64,000 nucleotides of DNA, taken from the NCBI GenBank assembly GCA_014529385.2, contig CM043971.1, forward strand, positions 28,002,769 through 28,066,768. Reading direction: 5' to 3'. A model generated the notes under the pieces. The model was not told the origin of the DNA, searched no databases, and saw nothing but the letters and a program-made list of their open reading frames with translations. The stretch is from Adiantum capillus-veneris. Lineage: Eukaryota; Streptophyta; Polypodiopsida; Polypodiales; Pteridaceae. The stretch's first letter is position 1. Each line of letters starts with the position of its first letter. Below are positions 24,881 through 35,091 of this stretch, in pieces. A program made the position numbers and the translations under genes.

Positions 24881-25216
24881 GAATGGGGTCTAAGGGGGCC
24901 TCTTTATTTGCCATGGGATTAAAAAGGAGATTATGGAAGGGACAAATGGGTGGATTCCATGTGGACTGAAATGGTGGGTATGGCAGGTCCTAAAAGTAAG
25001 TGGTCAAACTTGTGCTCTTTTACAAAATACAAAGAGAAAATCTCTTATAATTTCAAAAAAATGAACTTTTCTCTAAATAGTTGAGTAAAAACCAATACTT
25101 TCTCTCTCTAGTGGTTGTCAGTTTCTCCCTCTCTCTCTCCTAAAAAAGGGTCCCTCCAAAAACGTGTTGATCATTCCCTCACTCTCTCTCTACTATACCA
25201 TCTCTCACTTCTCTTC

Positions 25217-25293
25217 ACTTCACTTTCAGTTTTCCCTCCCAAAAGCTCTGCTTCTCTTTCCTTCCTTTCAGTTTTCCCCCCAAAAAGCTCTGC
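25217..25293. repeat. Short tandem duplication in a CT-rich leader
   Basis: TTTCAGTTTTCCCTCCCAAA with AGCTCTGC is repeated ~41 bp later as TTTCAGTTTTCCCCCCAAAA with AGCTCTGC. It sits in a 250-bp pyrimidine-rich stretch (25090-25340), downstream of a TTATAATTT at about 25050, which looks like a plant 5' leader for the gene to the right. Confidence 0.5.
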
Positions 25294-25629
25294 GACAGAA
25301 GTTTGAACCTTCTTTCCCTCCTCAAGCTTACTGCATTCTCCTCAAGATGAAGTTCTCCATTTCTCCATGAGCCTCACTAAACACCTCTACCTAAAGCTGA
25401 AGATCTGCTGCATATTATTCTGCTAGATAATCCCTCTTTCTTTCCTCAACAAGTTTCTTGCTTCTTCTCCATTGTGCTCTCTAGAGAGGATCTACTTTCC
25501 TCTCAAGATTTGCAACATTATCTTTCCAATTAAGCCAACAAGCAGGTGGAGCAGTATAGCAATAAATGGCATCCTTCGTCTTTTGTACCATCAAGAATCT
25601 TGCTCTATACAAGTGAGAACATGGATGGG

Positions 25630-26913
25630 CAATCTCTAATCATAAGTGTTTGTCTGCAGATTGCGCCACTATTCTCCATGGAATCATCAGGTACTCAATG
25701 ACCTAGGAGTGTCATTGACTCCATTTCATGCAGTAATGTACAAGACAACAGTGGACGCTGGGTGACGATGGAGTTCAAACGATTGATGTGGATGACAATG
25801 CAACCCATCTCAAGAGGTGCACACAAGGTCTCAAGGAGACACATGGCTTCTTGAGCACACCATTGGAAGGGAAGGATCATGGAGTTCAAGCAAACGCATG
25901 ATGGAAAGCGTCTTGCAAAGGTGCAACATGTGTATGTTGCTTCACAACTGAAGCTAGAGACAACAATGGCTCCATTGAGGTTTCCTGCAAACTGTAATTT
26001 CACTCCTCTGTCAATTTTTTAGATTGTATATTTTGTATTTGTGTTGTATATATTTCTTTGATGTCTATAAGGTTTTCATTGCTTGTTCATGTTTGCAGAT
26101 GTATTCCCATCTGATTTTGTAGAGTGGGAGCCAATAAAGTCCTTCACAGGAGCTCTTGAGGCCATCCACGTTGACCTTGGAAAGCTGCTCTATGCTAGTT
26201 GTCCATCCGTGGAGATTGTCTCATGGGAAATTACTTATGTAACGCCTAGGAAAACTTGGTATGGTAATCTTTCTCCAGTTCATCCACCATCCTTGCAGAG
26301 TATGGAATGGCCTAAGCCTGATAGTGCCTTGATCACAACAACCAAAAGGAGAATCGAGGCGGATGTGTATTCAGCAATGAAGTACACCTATGGTTCTCAT
26401 AAAGCTTCCCTAACTTGGTTTATGTCCCTTCATGTGTTCGTGTTTATCTTTTGACTGCAGAGTGTTCAGATGACACCAACAATGTGGACTTGTAAAGGGG
26501 AAAGTGCGATCAACAGTTTCCTTGCAGTTGGATGGCAGACTAAGGTGGTCAACACACAGGGAGATACAATCAAGTGCTCTGTAGCTGCTGAGAATGTGGT
26601 GTGCAGATACCATATTGCGAAGCAGAGCTTGTCGATTGTCTTTCCCTACAGAAGATGGAAGCTGACGAAGGGAGAATGGGAGGCACTAGACTCTGATGTT
26701 TCTCCTAGAGAATCAATTGATATGCAAATATGCCTCCATAATAATGCAGTGCATGACATCTCGGTGAATAACGACTGGAATCTTAGTCACCTTCGCGAGT
26801 ATCTTAATCTTAGATATACCTTGCCCAATCAATATGTTTTTGTAATCAATGAAAAGGTTGTTCGTTCCAAAAAAGAGAAGATATTTCTGTGTGAAAACAT
26901 TGGTTTTCCGTGA
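25630..26913 (+). pseudogene. Gene-like unit 1, unknown protein, several exons
   Basis: Two strong blocks share one frame. Block 1 (about 26095-26451, after the acceptor-like CATGTTTGCAG) contains FVEWEPIKSFTGALEAIHVD, SCPSVEIVSWEITYV and PKPDSALITTTKRRIEADVY. Block 2 (26461-26913, after TTTGACTGCAG) contains SAINSFLAVGWQTKVV, then RRWKLTKGEWEALDS and a C-terminal module (ISVNNDWNLSHLREYL, then FVINEKVV). That module has the rhythm of a ubiquitin-like fold, which is inference only. A single TGA between the blocks is either intronic or a nonsense change. Possible upstream codons (25630-25970) are interrupted. No function can be assigned. Confidence 0.45.
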
Positions 26914-27158
26914 TGGATTAATGTAAAAACTTGTAACTAAAACAATTTCGCTCCCATTAATACATATTGCGTTTTGAATCTTTGTCTCATTTTTTAATTT
27001 GTTCAAGATTAAGTTTGAAATATGTAAGTTTTTTAGTTTTGAGCGTAAAGACTTTCAATGTTGGTGTCTTTCAATGCTTGTCGCGTGATTTTGTTTATAA
27101 TTATAGTTTTAAGTTAATTTGATGTTAATTTTAAGTGCTTTAAAAAAGTGACATTGAG
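26914..27158. other. Intergenic spacer between units 1 and 2
   Basis: AT-rich sequence with no coding signal, containing the 3' end of unit 1 and leading to the TATA box of unit 2. Confidence 0.5.
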
Positions 27159-27165
27159 TATAAAA
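27159..27165 (+). promoter_or_regulatory. TATA box of unit 2
   Basis: TATAAAA, 94 bp before the ATG at 27253 and followed by a CA/CT-rich leader (TTCAACTCTCTTCCCATCTT). Spacing and composition fit a plant polymerase II promoter. Confidence 0.6.
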
Positions 27166-28268
27166 GTCACTTTGTAGGTTTTAAACTTCATTTCTCACAT
27201 TCACAAAACACAAGCTTTCAACTCTCTTCCCATCTTCTTCGCGAACAGACCCATGGCAACACCTTTTGATGCACTTCTCACACAATTACAAAAGATAGGA
27301 CTTGCAGATTGCGCACATGAACTAGTCAGTGTGTTTGAGGGGATGATCAACATGCATGCCACTGCTAACCTTCATGTAGAGGGATTCCAGAGCTTTCTTG
27401 GCTACATGATGGAGCACATGGAAGAATATGCAATAGTCTTCGAGGGATCTAACATGGCGTGGTTGCTAGTGTATTTTCTCAAACACCTCTATGCGGCTGA
27501 CAAAAACTTTCGCTATCGCTTGTTGAGGTTTATAAAAGGGATTATTGAGTGGGACTATAGGACAGAGAATGAGGATGACCTCATAGACTTGGGCATGGGG
27601 TGCATAGGACCCAATTCATCTCTTGGGAAATGGTTCTGGTATTGCTTGTGCTTGAGGGCATGGAGAAGAGAAAATCAAAGGAAAAGGCCGACCAAAAACC
27701 TCCTGTAACCATTGTGGAGGAATCAAATGAATTTGTTGAAGAGGTTGATGAACAGGCTGAAGCATCTATGGCACTTGTCCTCTTGCAAGATCCCAGCTCC
27801 ACTAAGGAGGAAGATGGGATGATAGAGGGAGACGAGGTGCTGGAAGAAGCTCCTGACCTCCAAATTCTCACTTTGCATGCAGTGGTGGTGGATGGTTGTC
27901 ACTTTTTATTCCTTGATGACATTGCAAAGACACCAGGACTCAAAGAAGATGAGTCGCTCTCAATGCTCACTATCTATGCGGGCATGAAAGATCCCAGTGG
28001 AAGGCAAGAGAAGGTCAACTTTCAAATTGACTTTGAACACCAAGGTCTCCCACCAAGCTTGTCATTCCTCCCTAGTGAAAACGAACAGAATTTGGTACAA
28101 ACCGTGGAAAATACACTTATGGAAATCAAATCATGTGCCTCATTTTATGAAAGCATTCCGGAAAGCGCTTTTCTTCCACACAAACCGTTGACCATTACGG
28201 GTGGAGAAGATCACTCTAGCATCGACCTTACAAGGAAAACTCTTGAAGAGATAGATGAAGAAACTGAG

Positions 28269-28344
28269 GTATCTACTTTTTAACTTTATCGATAGCAAAT
28301 TGTTTCCTATAGCAAGTGTTGAAGTTGTTTAAAATGTTTTGTAG
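28269..28344 (+). other. 76-nt GT-AG intron in unit 2
   Basis: Donor GAG then GTATCTAC; acceptor TTTTGTAG then ACC. It is AT-rich with stops in all frames, and both flanking exons stay in phase 0. A typical plant intron, and good evidence that unit 2 was once a transcribed gene. Confidence 0.75.
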
Positions 28345-28556
28345 ACCGCATACCATGTTGATAAGTTTGCAATGCGTAGTGGAGTTTCACGCAACAATCC
28401 TATGGGTAAAGATAGCTCCCTGTGGCACTACCTTGGCCATCTGGGGCCATCCGTTCTTCAAGTTGCACACACAGAGTTCTCCAAGCATGGTTCTGCGGAG
28501 CTGCTCAAGTGCAAGGCATTAAGTGCCATCCTTGCTGAAGATTCCCTTACCCTTAA

Positions 28557-29889
28557 CACTAGAATGGTAACAGGACACTTTTATGTCCTTGGACACTTTT
28601 GTGTCCTGTTAAGTGACCATTTTGCTTGAATTATTTGAAGAGTATGAAAATGAATTTCTAGGTGCTATATATCCACAAAGTTGCCTTATGATCTGAAAAA
28701 AACTTAGCATTTTTTTTTGGAGTATCGATCTCACCATTAACCTTACTCTTGCACAACATTTTTGAACCTAAACTGTGTGAAAAAACGGGTCCTGTTTTTG
28801 GCTTTTTTTCAATTTTTGGCAACTATACCACTCTAAACTTCATGTTTGTGAGGTTTAGATGGCTATAGGTTAGGCCTTCATAGTTCTCAACATGTTTTGA
28901 TGCTTGTAGGGCGAGCTAAGTGTTAAAATTGAAAGTTATGACCAATTTACAAGAATTGCATAATCCTGTTTTTTGGCCAAAATTAGCACTTTTATGATTT
29001 TTTTGGTGTCTTTCTTGATATCCAAATTCAATTTTGATTGTGTAAGTGTAATATATAACATAAAGCTAATCTTCCTTGAGTTTTGGGGGATCAAATATGA
29101 TATATAACATAGTATATGATGATGGTTGAGTTTTTTGACTGCTGAAGAATACGATACATTTTAGAGTAGCAAGTATAACTTTCTCAATATTGCTAGTTTC
29201 TTTGGCCAATTGTGTGTATTTTGTAGGTAGTAACCATATCTAATCATAGACTACAAACTTGGCTAGATATTGAGTAGTTTCTATGGGTTTCTAGAGGTCA
29301 TAATGCTAAACCCAGTTTCTTCATGTTTGCTGTATTTAGCACTTTATCATTGCCCCCAAGGTTCCAATTGTAAGAGATCTATTATCCTTTTGACATGCTC
29401 CATGGCTCTTTTTGAATCCAAAGGCCCAAAGGGAACTAAGAAAACATGTATATAGTATCTGTATTGAGCGTGACTATAGAAACTTTGATGATAGGTCCGC
29501 AGAATGGCAAAAATTCAACTTTTTTGTACCTATTTTTTTTGCCCAAAAAAAAATTAGTGAGGTAAAAGAAACCATATGTTTTGGTCACCAACCCATTGAA
29601 GTTAACAGGGCATTTTATCTCAGGTCCTACAAAAATTCCTACTCTTATTTATATGCAATCAACCGTAATAAATTGCTGTTTTGGGCAAAATGCATTGGTC
29701 CATCAACTTTGAAGGCTTGTAGTGACCAAGGGATAAGAAAAATTACAAGTTTCTCATTTTTCCATATGTAGTAGTTATTGAACTTTAAGCTCATGAAAGG
29801 ATTTTTCAGTGGATCTACTATGGTTTTGGAATTTTTTCCCAAAACCCTGAAAGGACACTTTTATGTCCTGTTAGGTTACCATTCTAGTG
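28557..29889. mobile_element. piggyBac-like non-autonomous element (1333 bp)
   Basis: Bounded by TTAA on both sides (28553-28556 and 29890-29893). The 15-bp perfect terminal inverted repeats are CACTAGAATGGTAAC and its complement. A sub-terminal AGGACACTTTTATGTCCT is present near both ends. TTAA target duplication and a terminal CNCTAGAA motif are the hallmarks of the piggyBac superfamily. No transposase is encoded: the inner frames are short and unlike any DDD transposase I know. It lies inside a coding exon. Confidence 0.8.
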
Positions 29890-30214
29890 TTAATGCTCAC
29901 AAGTGTATCTTGGTGGATCGAGAGGCCGCATTGTATGCTTTTACAGGAAAGCACCCTGGGTCAGTCCTCTCCCACTGTGCCTTAAGCCTAGGTCAAGGGG
30001 TGACAAACCCAGAGGAGATTTTCAAAACTTTTGGTGTCAAGTTGGCCATTCGCCCTATACCAAAAGATGTAATTTACAAGAAAACCAACCAGCCATGATG
30101 TAATATCCATAGCAATATACAATAATTTTGTCTTCTGTATTTTGTTTGTCACTTCATGTGATTTTTTTTTCTATTACACATATTGGCAATAAATATTTTT
30201 CTTCAACGTATTTA

Positions 30215-30552
30215 CACCTCCTCGACCATCCAAGCACTCGTTTGACGTGGGACACCCACCGGTGAATAATTTGTGAAACGGAGTCGTTTTGGGTGCGTAC
30301 GGAGGCCGTGGGACGATCAAAATCCACGGCGATGACCAACGACACGGAACGGGCCACAAAAAAGCCCTGTGCGCCACGTCGCGCATGGGACAATTTTGAG
30401 GGCTTTTTTGCGGCTTGTTCTGCATCGTTGGTCATTGTTGTGGATTTTGGTCGTCCCACGGCCTCCATACGCACCTGAAACGGCTCCGTTTCAGAAATTA
30501 TTCACCGGTGGACGTCCCATGTCAAACGGGTGCTTGGATGGTCGAGGAGGTG
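30215..30552. repeat. GC-rich foldback (338 bp) between convergent genes
   Basis: The left arm (from CACCTCCTCGACCATCCAAG, through ACCGGTGAATAATTT and GAGGCCGTGGGACGA) is matched by the reverse complement on the right, about 88-90% identical by eye over ~150 bp, with a short loop near 30375. It is much richer in GC than its surroundings. It lies ~120 bp after the stop of unit 2. It may be a foldback MITE, or a hairpin RNA source if transcribed. Overlapping open frames on both strands are mirror artefacts. Confidence 0.8.
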
Positions 30553-30698
30553 AAATCTAACTACTTGATTAATTCAAATACTTCAACAATAGAAAGTACA
30601 CAATTAACTATTAGAGTTACACCGAATGAGAGAAAATCGAGTCGTTTATATTATATCGAAAGATTACAAATCTAATAAACAGAGGTTACATGGGAAAA

Positions 30699-31864
30699 CT
30701 AATTCTTATGGAGGCACCCTTCATGTCTCAGATTGAGCGCTAGAGCTAGATCTATATTTTTTAATGTAACTCGTTTGCATGCACCATACAAGATACACCA
30801 TCTTGGAACAACTGCACCAAAATGTCCTCGGTGGCATCCTATAAAGCCAAAAGAGCCGCACACTGGATACGTGTAACTGAATCTGAATATTCGTCCATTA
30901 TTTCTCTTACCACCCGAGAAAAAGCTGCCTTTGGTATTATTGGCTCCGTGCTCTTTTGATATTTGCGGATCTCACGTAGAGCAACTATTCTAGGCTTCCA
31001 TTGCCTTTTCTTCTACGCTATTGGCGGTGGTGGAGGAGCCGCTTATTTGGCCCATTGAGGAGGGTCATTTTTATACTTCTTCCTCCTCTCTTCTTGGGCT
31101 TGCTGCTCTTCAGGTGTGAGCTTGTCCTTTTTCTTTTTCGCACATTGTTTTGCTCTTTGAGGAATTTTTGCTGGTCTGGAGCTCCCAGTCTTTGCTTGTT
31201 GGGCGACCTGAGCCCTGTCCTCTTTCGCTCTCTTCTCGATCTCTACTCGTGCTTGTAAATTAGCCAAGTGGGCTCTCTCAACCTCGACTCTCTGCCATTC
31301 TTTTTTCTCTCCCTGCCTTCTTTGTTCTTCATGCAATTTCTATGCTTTTCTATCTGCTGCCTCTTTCTTTTCTAACTCTCTCATTCTCTTCCTCCTCTTG
31401 GCATCTCATGCTCTTGAAACATGATCACCGGGTATTACCTTGATCACCCTTTGTTTAATTCGCAGAGGGAATTTCTGCGGTGTAGTTGCAGCTGCTTGAG
31501 CTTTAGGTGTTGCCGTTGCTTGATCTCTAGTTGCTGCCGTTGCTTGATCTTCAGTTGCTGCCGTTGCATGAGCTCCTGGTCCTGTTTCCTGTGTTGGTCT
31601 GTCATCAACTGCAAATGCTCCGAGGTCTAGTAGAGGTGTGCGATTTGCATGCTGTAGTGGTTGGAGATCACCAAATATCTGTCGCATGGTGTTTTGATCC
31701 TCTGTAGTTGAAGATTGGGGGAGTGGTTGGGTGTTAGGAGCTAGTTCTTGTGGTTGAGGCCATGGATTTGAAGCGGTGGATTCTGTACGAGGTGCTGGTT
31801 GCGGATTTGGAGTGTTGTCAGTGGCAGTGGTGTGCGTGGTGGTGTGCTCTTGTGTATCGTCCAT
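30699..31864 (-). pseudogene. Histone H3 variant (CENH3-like) with a long N-terminal tail, broken
   Basis: Read from ATG 31864 (MDDTQEHTTTH). The tail of ~280 residues is Pro/Thr/Gln-rich with repeats (ATAATEDQATAATRDQ), then a Lys/Glu/Arg-rich predicted coiled coil (REEE-like KRRKRMRELEKKEA, EIEKRAKEDRAQVAQQAK). At 31003-30699 lies a histone H3 fold: WKPRIVALREIRKYQKSTE (alpha-N), AFSRVVREIMDEY (alpha-1), VTRIQCAALLAL, then DATEDILVQLFQD (alpha-2), HANEL and, after a one-base shift near 30765, TLKNIDLALALNLRH (alpha-3). Loop 1 is one residue longer than in canonical H3 and reads VTR, and alpha-2 has ATED, both features of plant CENH3. Five nonsense codons (near 31405, 31338, 31041, 31017 and 30842) and the shift make it a pseudogene. 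A divergent replication-independent H3 is the alternative. Confidence 0.8.
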
Positions 31865-31956
31865 GTTGTGCAAGATATGAGTGCGTGTACGTTTGGGCTT
31901 GAGAGGATCTTCTAAAATGCGCAAACGAGAAATGAACTTTGAGTTGTGAGTTTTGA

Positions 31957-31964
31957 CTTATATA
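31957..31964 (-). promoter_or_regulatory. TATA box of the H3-like gene
   Basis: TATATAAG on the minus strand, about 100 bp before the ATG at 31864, a spacing close to that of unit 2 (94 bp). Confidence 0.5.
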
Positions 31965-32360
31965 GTACTTAGATTTTTATTTTTATTTTAAAACTCAATA
32001 AAATCACTAAAAATTAAAAAAGACTCCAAAATAGATGAAACTTGAGCCATGGGACTAATAATTGTGGCCTTTACAAATCACTTTGCATGACAATTCATGT
32101 TTACAATAGAAATGGTTAGTGTCAAAAGGAAATTAAATTTCCACCCAACACTTGCGCCTTGTCTCCAACCAACATCGGAATCGATCTTTTGCACTCAAAG
32201 CATGATATGATTGTGATCGCCTCAAGCTAACCACTTTTTCTATTCTACATTTTAAACTTCTTTGTTCTCTTGTCTTTTTTCTCTCTCTCCCTGCTAAAAC
32301 TCTGTAGAACCAATTGAACATCTCGTGAAGGGCATTGCTCTTTTTTCTTCCACCTCCATG

Positions 32361-34900
32361 TCATGTATTTTTAAAATACACTGCTTTTGCTTGATAGTGT
32401 GAGCACTCCATCCCTTGGCTGCTCCAAATGCCTAATGAACCATAAGTGTTGGGGAAAAAAGCACTATGTGCAAAAAGAATGTGTCGAAAAAAAAAACAAA
32501 CTTTAGTTTCACATACATATATATTTTGATTGAAAATATCAAATGTGCAACACACCATGTAATGTGCTATGTGTGTTTCCCCCCAAGCATCCACCATTTG
32601 TGATGTAAAACTATTGATTACAAACTTTAGGGTGGATATCTCATCATTGGTTAGCTTTGCCTTTTTAGAAGACAAAAAATATCATAAGTAGACTACCACA
32701 CACGAGCATGCTTAATTCCTAGGGCTGCTTCATTACCTTTGTAGGTGGTAATGTCACACACCTTTTTCGACACCTGAAAATCATTGGGACTTTGGGAGTC
32801 TGAATAGTTTGAAAGCAAATGTCTAGCTTTACTACCACAAATACAAACTTTAGTAGGGCAATCTTGTGTACTTCCAGACGCCTACTTGTCTTTTGATAGC
32901 TCAACTGCACCCCCATGTAGACAAACGCTTGATAGAATAGATTCTAGTTCTCATATACACTCTTCTCTTCTTTTTGCAGGCTCCATATTCCAAGCGTAAT
33001 TAATATGGAGCATAAGAAACTCGTCAAGAACTCGTAGACGAGCATGAAGGGTGCACACATGCACATTTACCAGTGGTATTGAAAGAATAGGATCCCAATT
33101 TGGATAATCCATGTTTCGATTAGGAGGTACTTGATGGTCACAATTGAGGATACCTTGAAACCATTGTTGTAGTGCTTTACCCACTACTTGTGTAGTGGGT
33201 ACACCTTTTGCAGAGTTGACTGTAACTTTGCCTCCCTTATCCTTACCACCTTTCAACTTGCTGGCCTTTGCACCCTTGCCATCAGTTCCCATTGAGACTT
33301 TACTGTGGCAACAATAAATGCATGGAAAGAGGGTCATTGCACCTTGCTTGCACCCTAACATACACTTGAGTGTTTTCAAGTCTCTTGCCAAATGCCACTC
33401 AACTTGGAACATTCCAAGACTTGAAACATGCAATCTCTGTCCTTCTTGCTATTGTCGAATGACATCAACCATTGTTGTGTGATTGAAATACCATTTGAGA
33501 GTCTCATGTGTCTCATGTGGGAGATGAAAAGATGCTAGCCACCAAATATTTTTCTTTGATTGAACACCTAAACAAGTGTTTCCCTTTTCATTCCCATTTA
33601 GCTCCACATCAACACCCACCAAGGCCCTGCTCATCAACGTAATACTTACCCTTTTGAGCCGTTGACCTTTAACAACTTGGCACTCATCAAGCTTCATAAC
33701 AAATATCACTTTTCCATCACATTCTTCTTGTGTTAACCCAAAAAATCTTATCATTGACTCTTGGAGCTTCAACAAGTCAACATACACATTGTTGAACTCA
33801 TTGTAGCGGAATACTTTGTTGTCATCTAATGGCATATCATCCTTCACATACTGAAATCCGCCCAATAAGCTTGCAACATCATTATCGGTGCACTTTTTTG
33901 CAACACTGACACTGTAAGGCATTGGCAAAAACCAAACAAACCTTTTGTCTGATGACCGAGTGTGACACTTTTATACATAGCTTCATAGGCCTTGAAACTT
34001 ATTCCTGCGCTGTCACACACCTCCATCATCTCTTCAGGCGACACAATATCCTTTAGCTCACTGAAATACTTCTGCCGCAAAACATTAGCAGTGGCAACAT
34101 TGGATGGATTATCTAGTAGCTCAACCAACTCCTTTGGCTTGATGATATGATGCAGTAGAGCACGTCCGATTGTTTGAGCATCGGGATCAATTCCCATCAT
34201 CATTCAAGCAAAGTTTTTGCATATTGAATTACCATTACACAAACCTGTAGAACATATAGGAAATCAGAATGTATTCTTCCTGAGTTTGACGAACACATTT
34301 CTTTCAACCTCCACCACTTGAGGATAGCAAGGACATTGCTTGTTTATTGCGCTTACGAATGTGGTAGTTGAGGGAAATATGTGTGAGATGATCGATTTTC
34401 CGGCGCATATTCGTGAAGTGTGTTGTAGTTGAACATAATTGTCTAGTCAATGCTCCTTCTTTTTTTTTTTGTTGCTGTACTTTTTTCTTTAGATTTTCCA
34501 TCTCATCGTTCAGTTGCTTCATCTTCTTGTTGGCTTCCTCTCTAACTTGCTGTGGATCTTTTGCAGACTTCTCTTGTAGTGATGAATATGCCGCCAAGAG
34601 AAGTTTAATTGCTTCCCTTTCATTGAAAAAAGCTGAATACAATCTCCAACAGTAGCCAAATAGTCCACCTCTTCCATCTCCAATAAAACGCAGTGCATTA
34701 GTAGTTGGATCACCTGGATAAATATGGCCATCAGCCCATAAGTTGATTGACTTGCACCCAATGCTTTGTAGCTGATCTACATCATTGGGATTTGATGTGC
34801 CAAGTTGCACATTAGCATACTCCTACTCCAAATTAGCGTTTAATCGATATCGTTTTGGCTTGTTAGTAATGTCTTGCAGTGGAGGGAGATTGAATGACAT
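32361..34900 (-). pseudogene. Large decayed gene, possible transposase of the insertion
   Basis: The ATG at 34900 begins MSFNLPPLQDITNKPKRYRL; a TAG follows at codon 26. Next come VDQLQSIGCKSINLWADGHI and a lysine-rich coiled coil (QLNDEMENLKKKVQQQKKK). After a likely intron ending TTCTACAG (about 34246): DAQTIGRALLHHII and ISFKAYEAMYKSVTLGHQTK, a shift near 33940, then VIFVMKLDECQVVKGQRLKR, FQVEWHLARDLKTLKCMLGC, FPCIYCCHSKVSMG, and PILSIPLVNVHVCTLHARLR with VLDEF. Further codons run to about 32500 with two more stops. The spaced acidic residues (LDECQ, ARDLKT, LDEF) plus a CxxC would suit an RNase H-fold transposase. That is inference: I know no named family for it. Confidence 0.45.
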
Positions 34901-35091
34901 GTTTGTTAGATAATCAAGAAAAATAGTGAGAGAATGTGTAATGGTGACTGCTATCAACAGGAAAATCTGGCTATGGAGGGAAAAATTGGAAGGTACTCAG
35001 AGATAGTAGAGAAGGATTATGTTGTGGAGGGAAGAAAGAGAGGGAGTGTAGCTCAATCTCTTTTGAATTCAAAATATTGATCACGGTGAGA
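34901..35091. other. Right edge of the 10.2-kb insertion
   Basis: Presumed 5' leader of the large minus-strand gene. No TATA box is obvious. The switch back to element G coding sequence occurs at about 35092. I could not find an inverted repeat matching the left edge. Confidence 0.4.

Larger units (their letters stand above)
27253..30098 (+). pseudogene. Gene-like unit 2: unknown spliced gene interrupted by a TTAA-flanked insertion
   Basis: The ATG at 27253 is in good context (CCCATGGC). Exon 1 (27253-28268) begins MATPFDALLTQLQKIGL, changes frame by one base near 27630, then continues with an acidic stretch (EESNEFVEEVDEQAEA) and QIDFEHQGLPPSLSFLP. A canonical intron (28269-28344, phase 0) joins it to exon 2: AYHVDKFAMRSGVSRNNPMG, SLWHYLGHLGPSVLQVAHTE and KALSAILAEDSLTL. 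Exon 2 is split by a 1333-bp piggyBac-like element (28557-29889). Removing it with one TTAA gives LTLNAHKCILVDREAAL in frame to the TGA at 30096. No family was recognised. Broken by one frameshift and one insertion. Confidence 0.65.
24881..35091. mobile_element. 10.2-kb multi-gene segment inserted in the element G integrase
   Basis: The segment lies between the two halves of the G integrase zinc-binding domain and has no retrotransposon sequence of its own. It holds two plus-strand gene-like units (about 25.6-26.9 and 27.25-30.1 kb), a GC-rich foldback (30.2-30.55 kb) and two minus-strand ones (31.86-30.70 and 34.90-32.36 kb), converging on the foldback. I found no convincing terminal inverted repeats or target-site duplication. 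Its left edge near 24893 (GGGGGCCTCTTTATTTGCC) resembles a Harbinger/hAT-style end, but no partner was found at the right edge. Insertion of a DNA transposon is the simplest reading; a rearrangement bringing in a gene cluster is possible. Confidence 0.6.

Noticed and set aside
24893-24930. Harbinger-style terminal repeat as the left end of the 10.2-kb segment
   Set aside because: It is suggestive (TAA then GGGGGCCTCTTT), but no inverted partner was found near 35.09 kb, so the ends are left open.
30154-30675. Several 61-106 codon frames on both strands
   Set aside because: Mirror-image frames produced by the foldback at 30215-30552.
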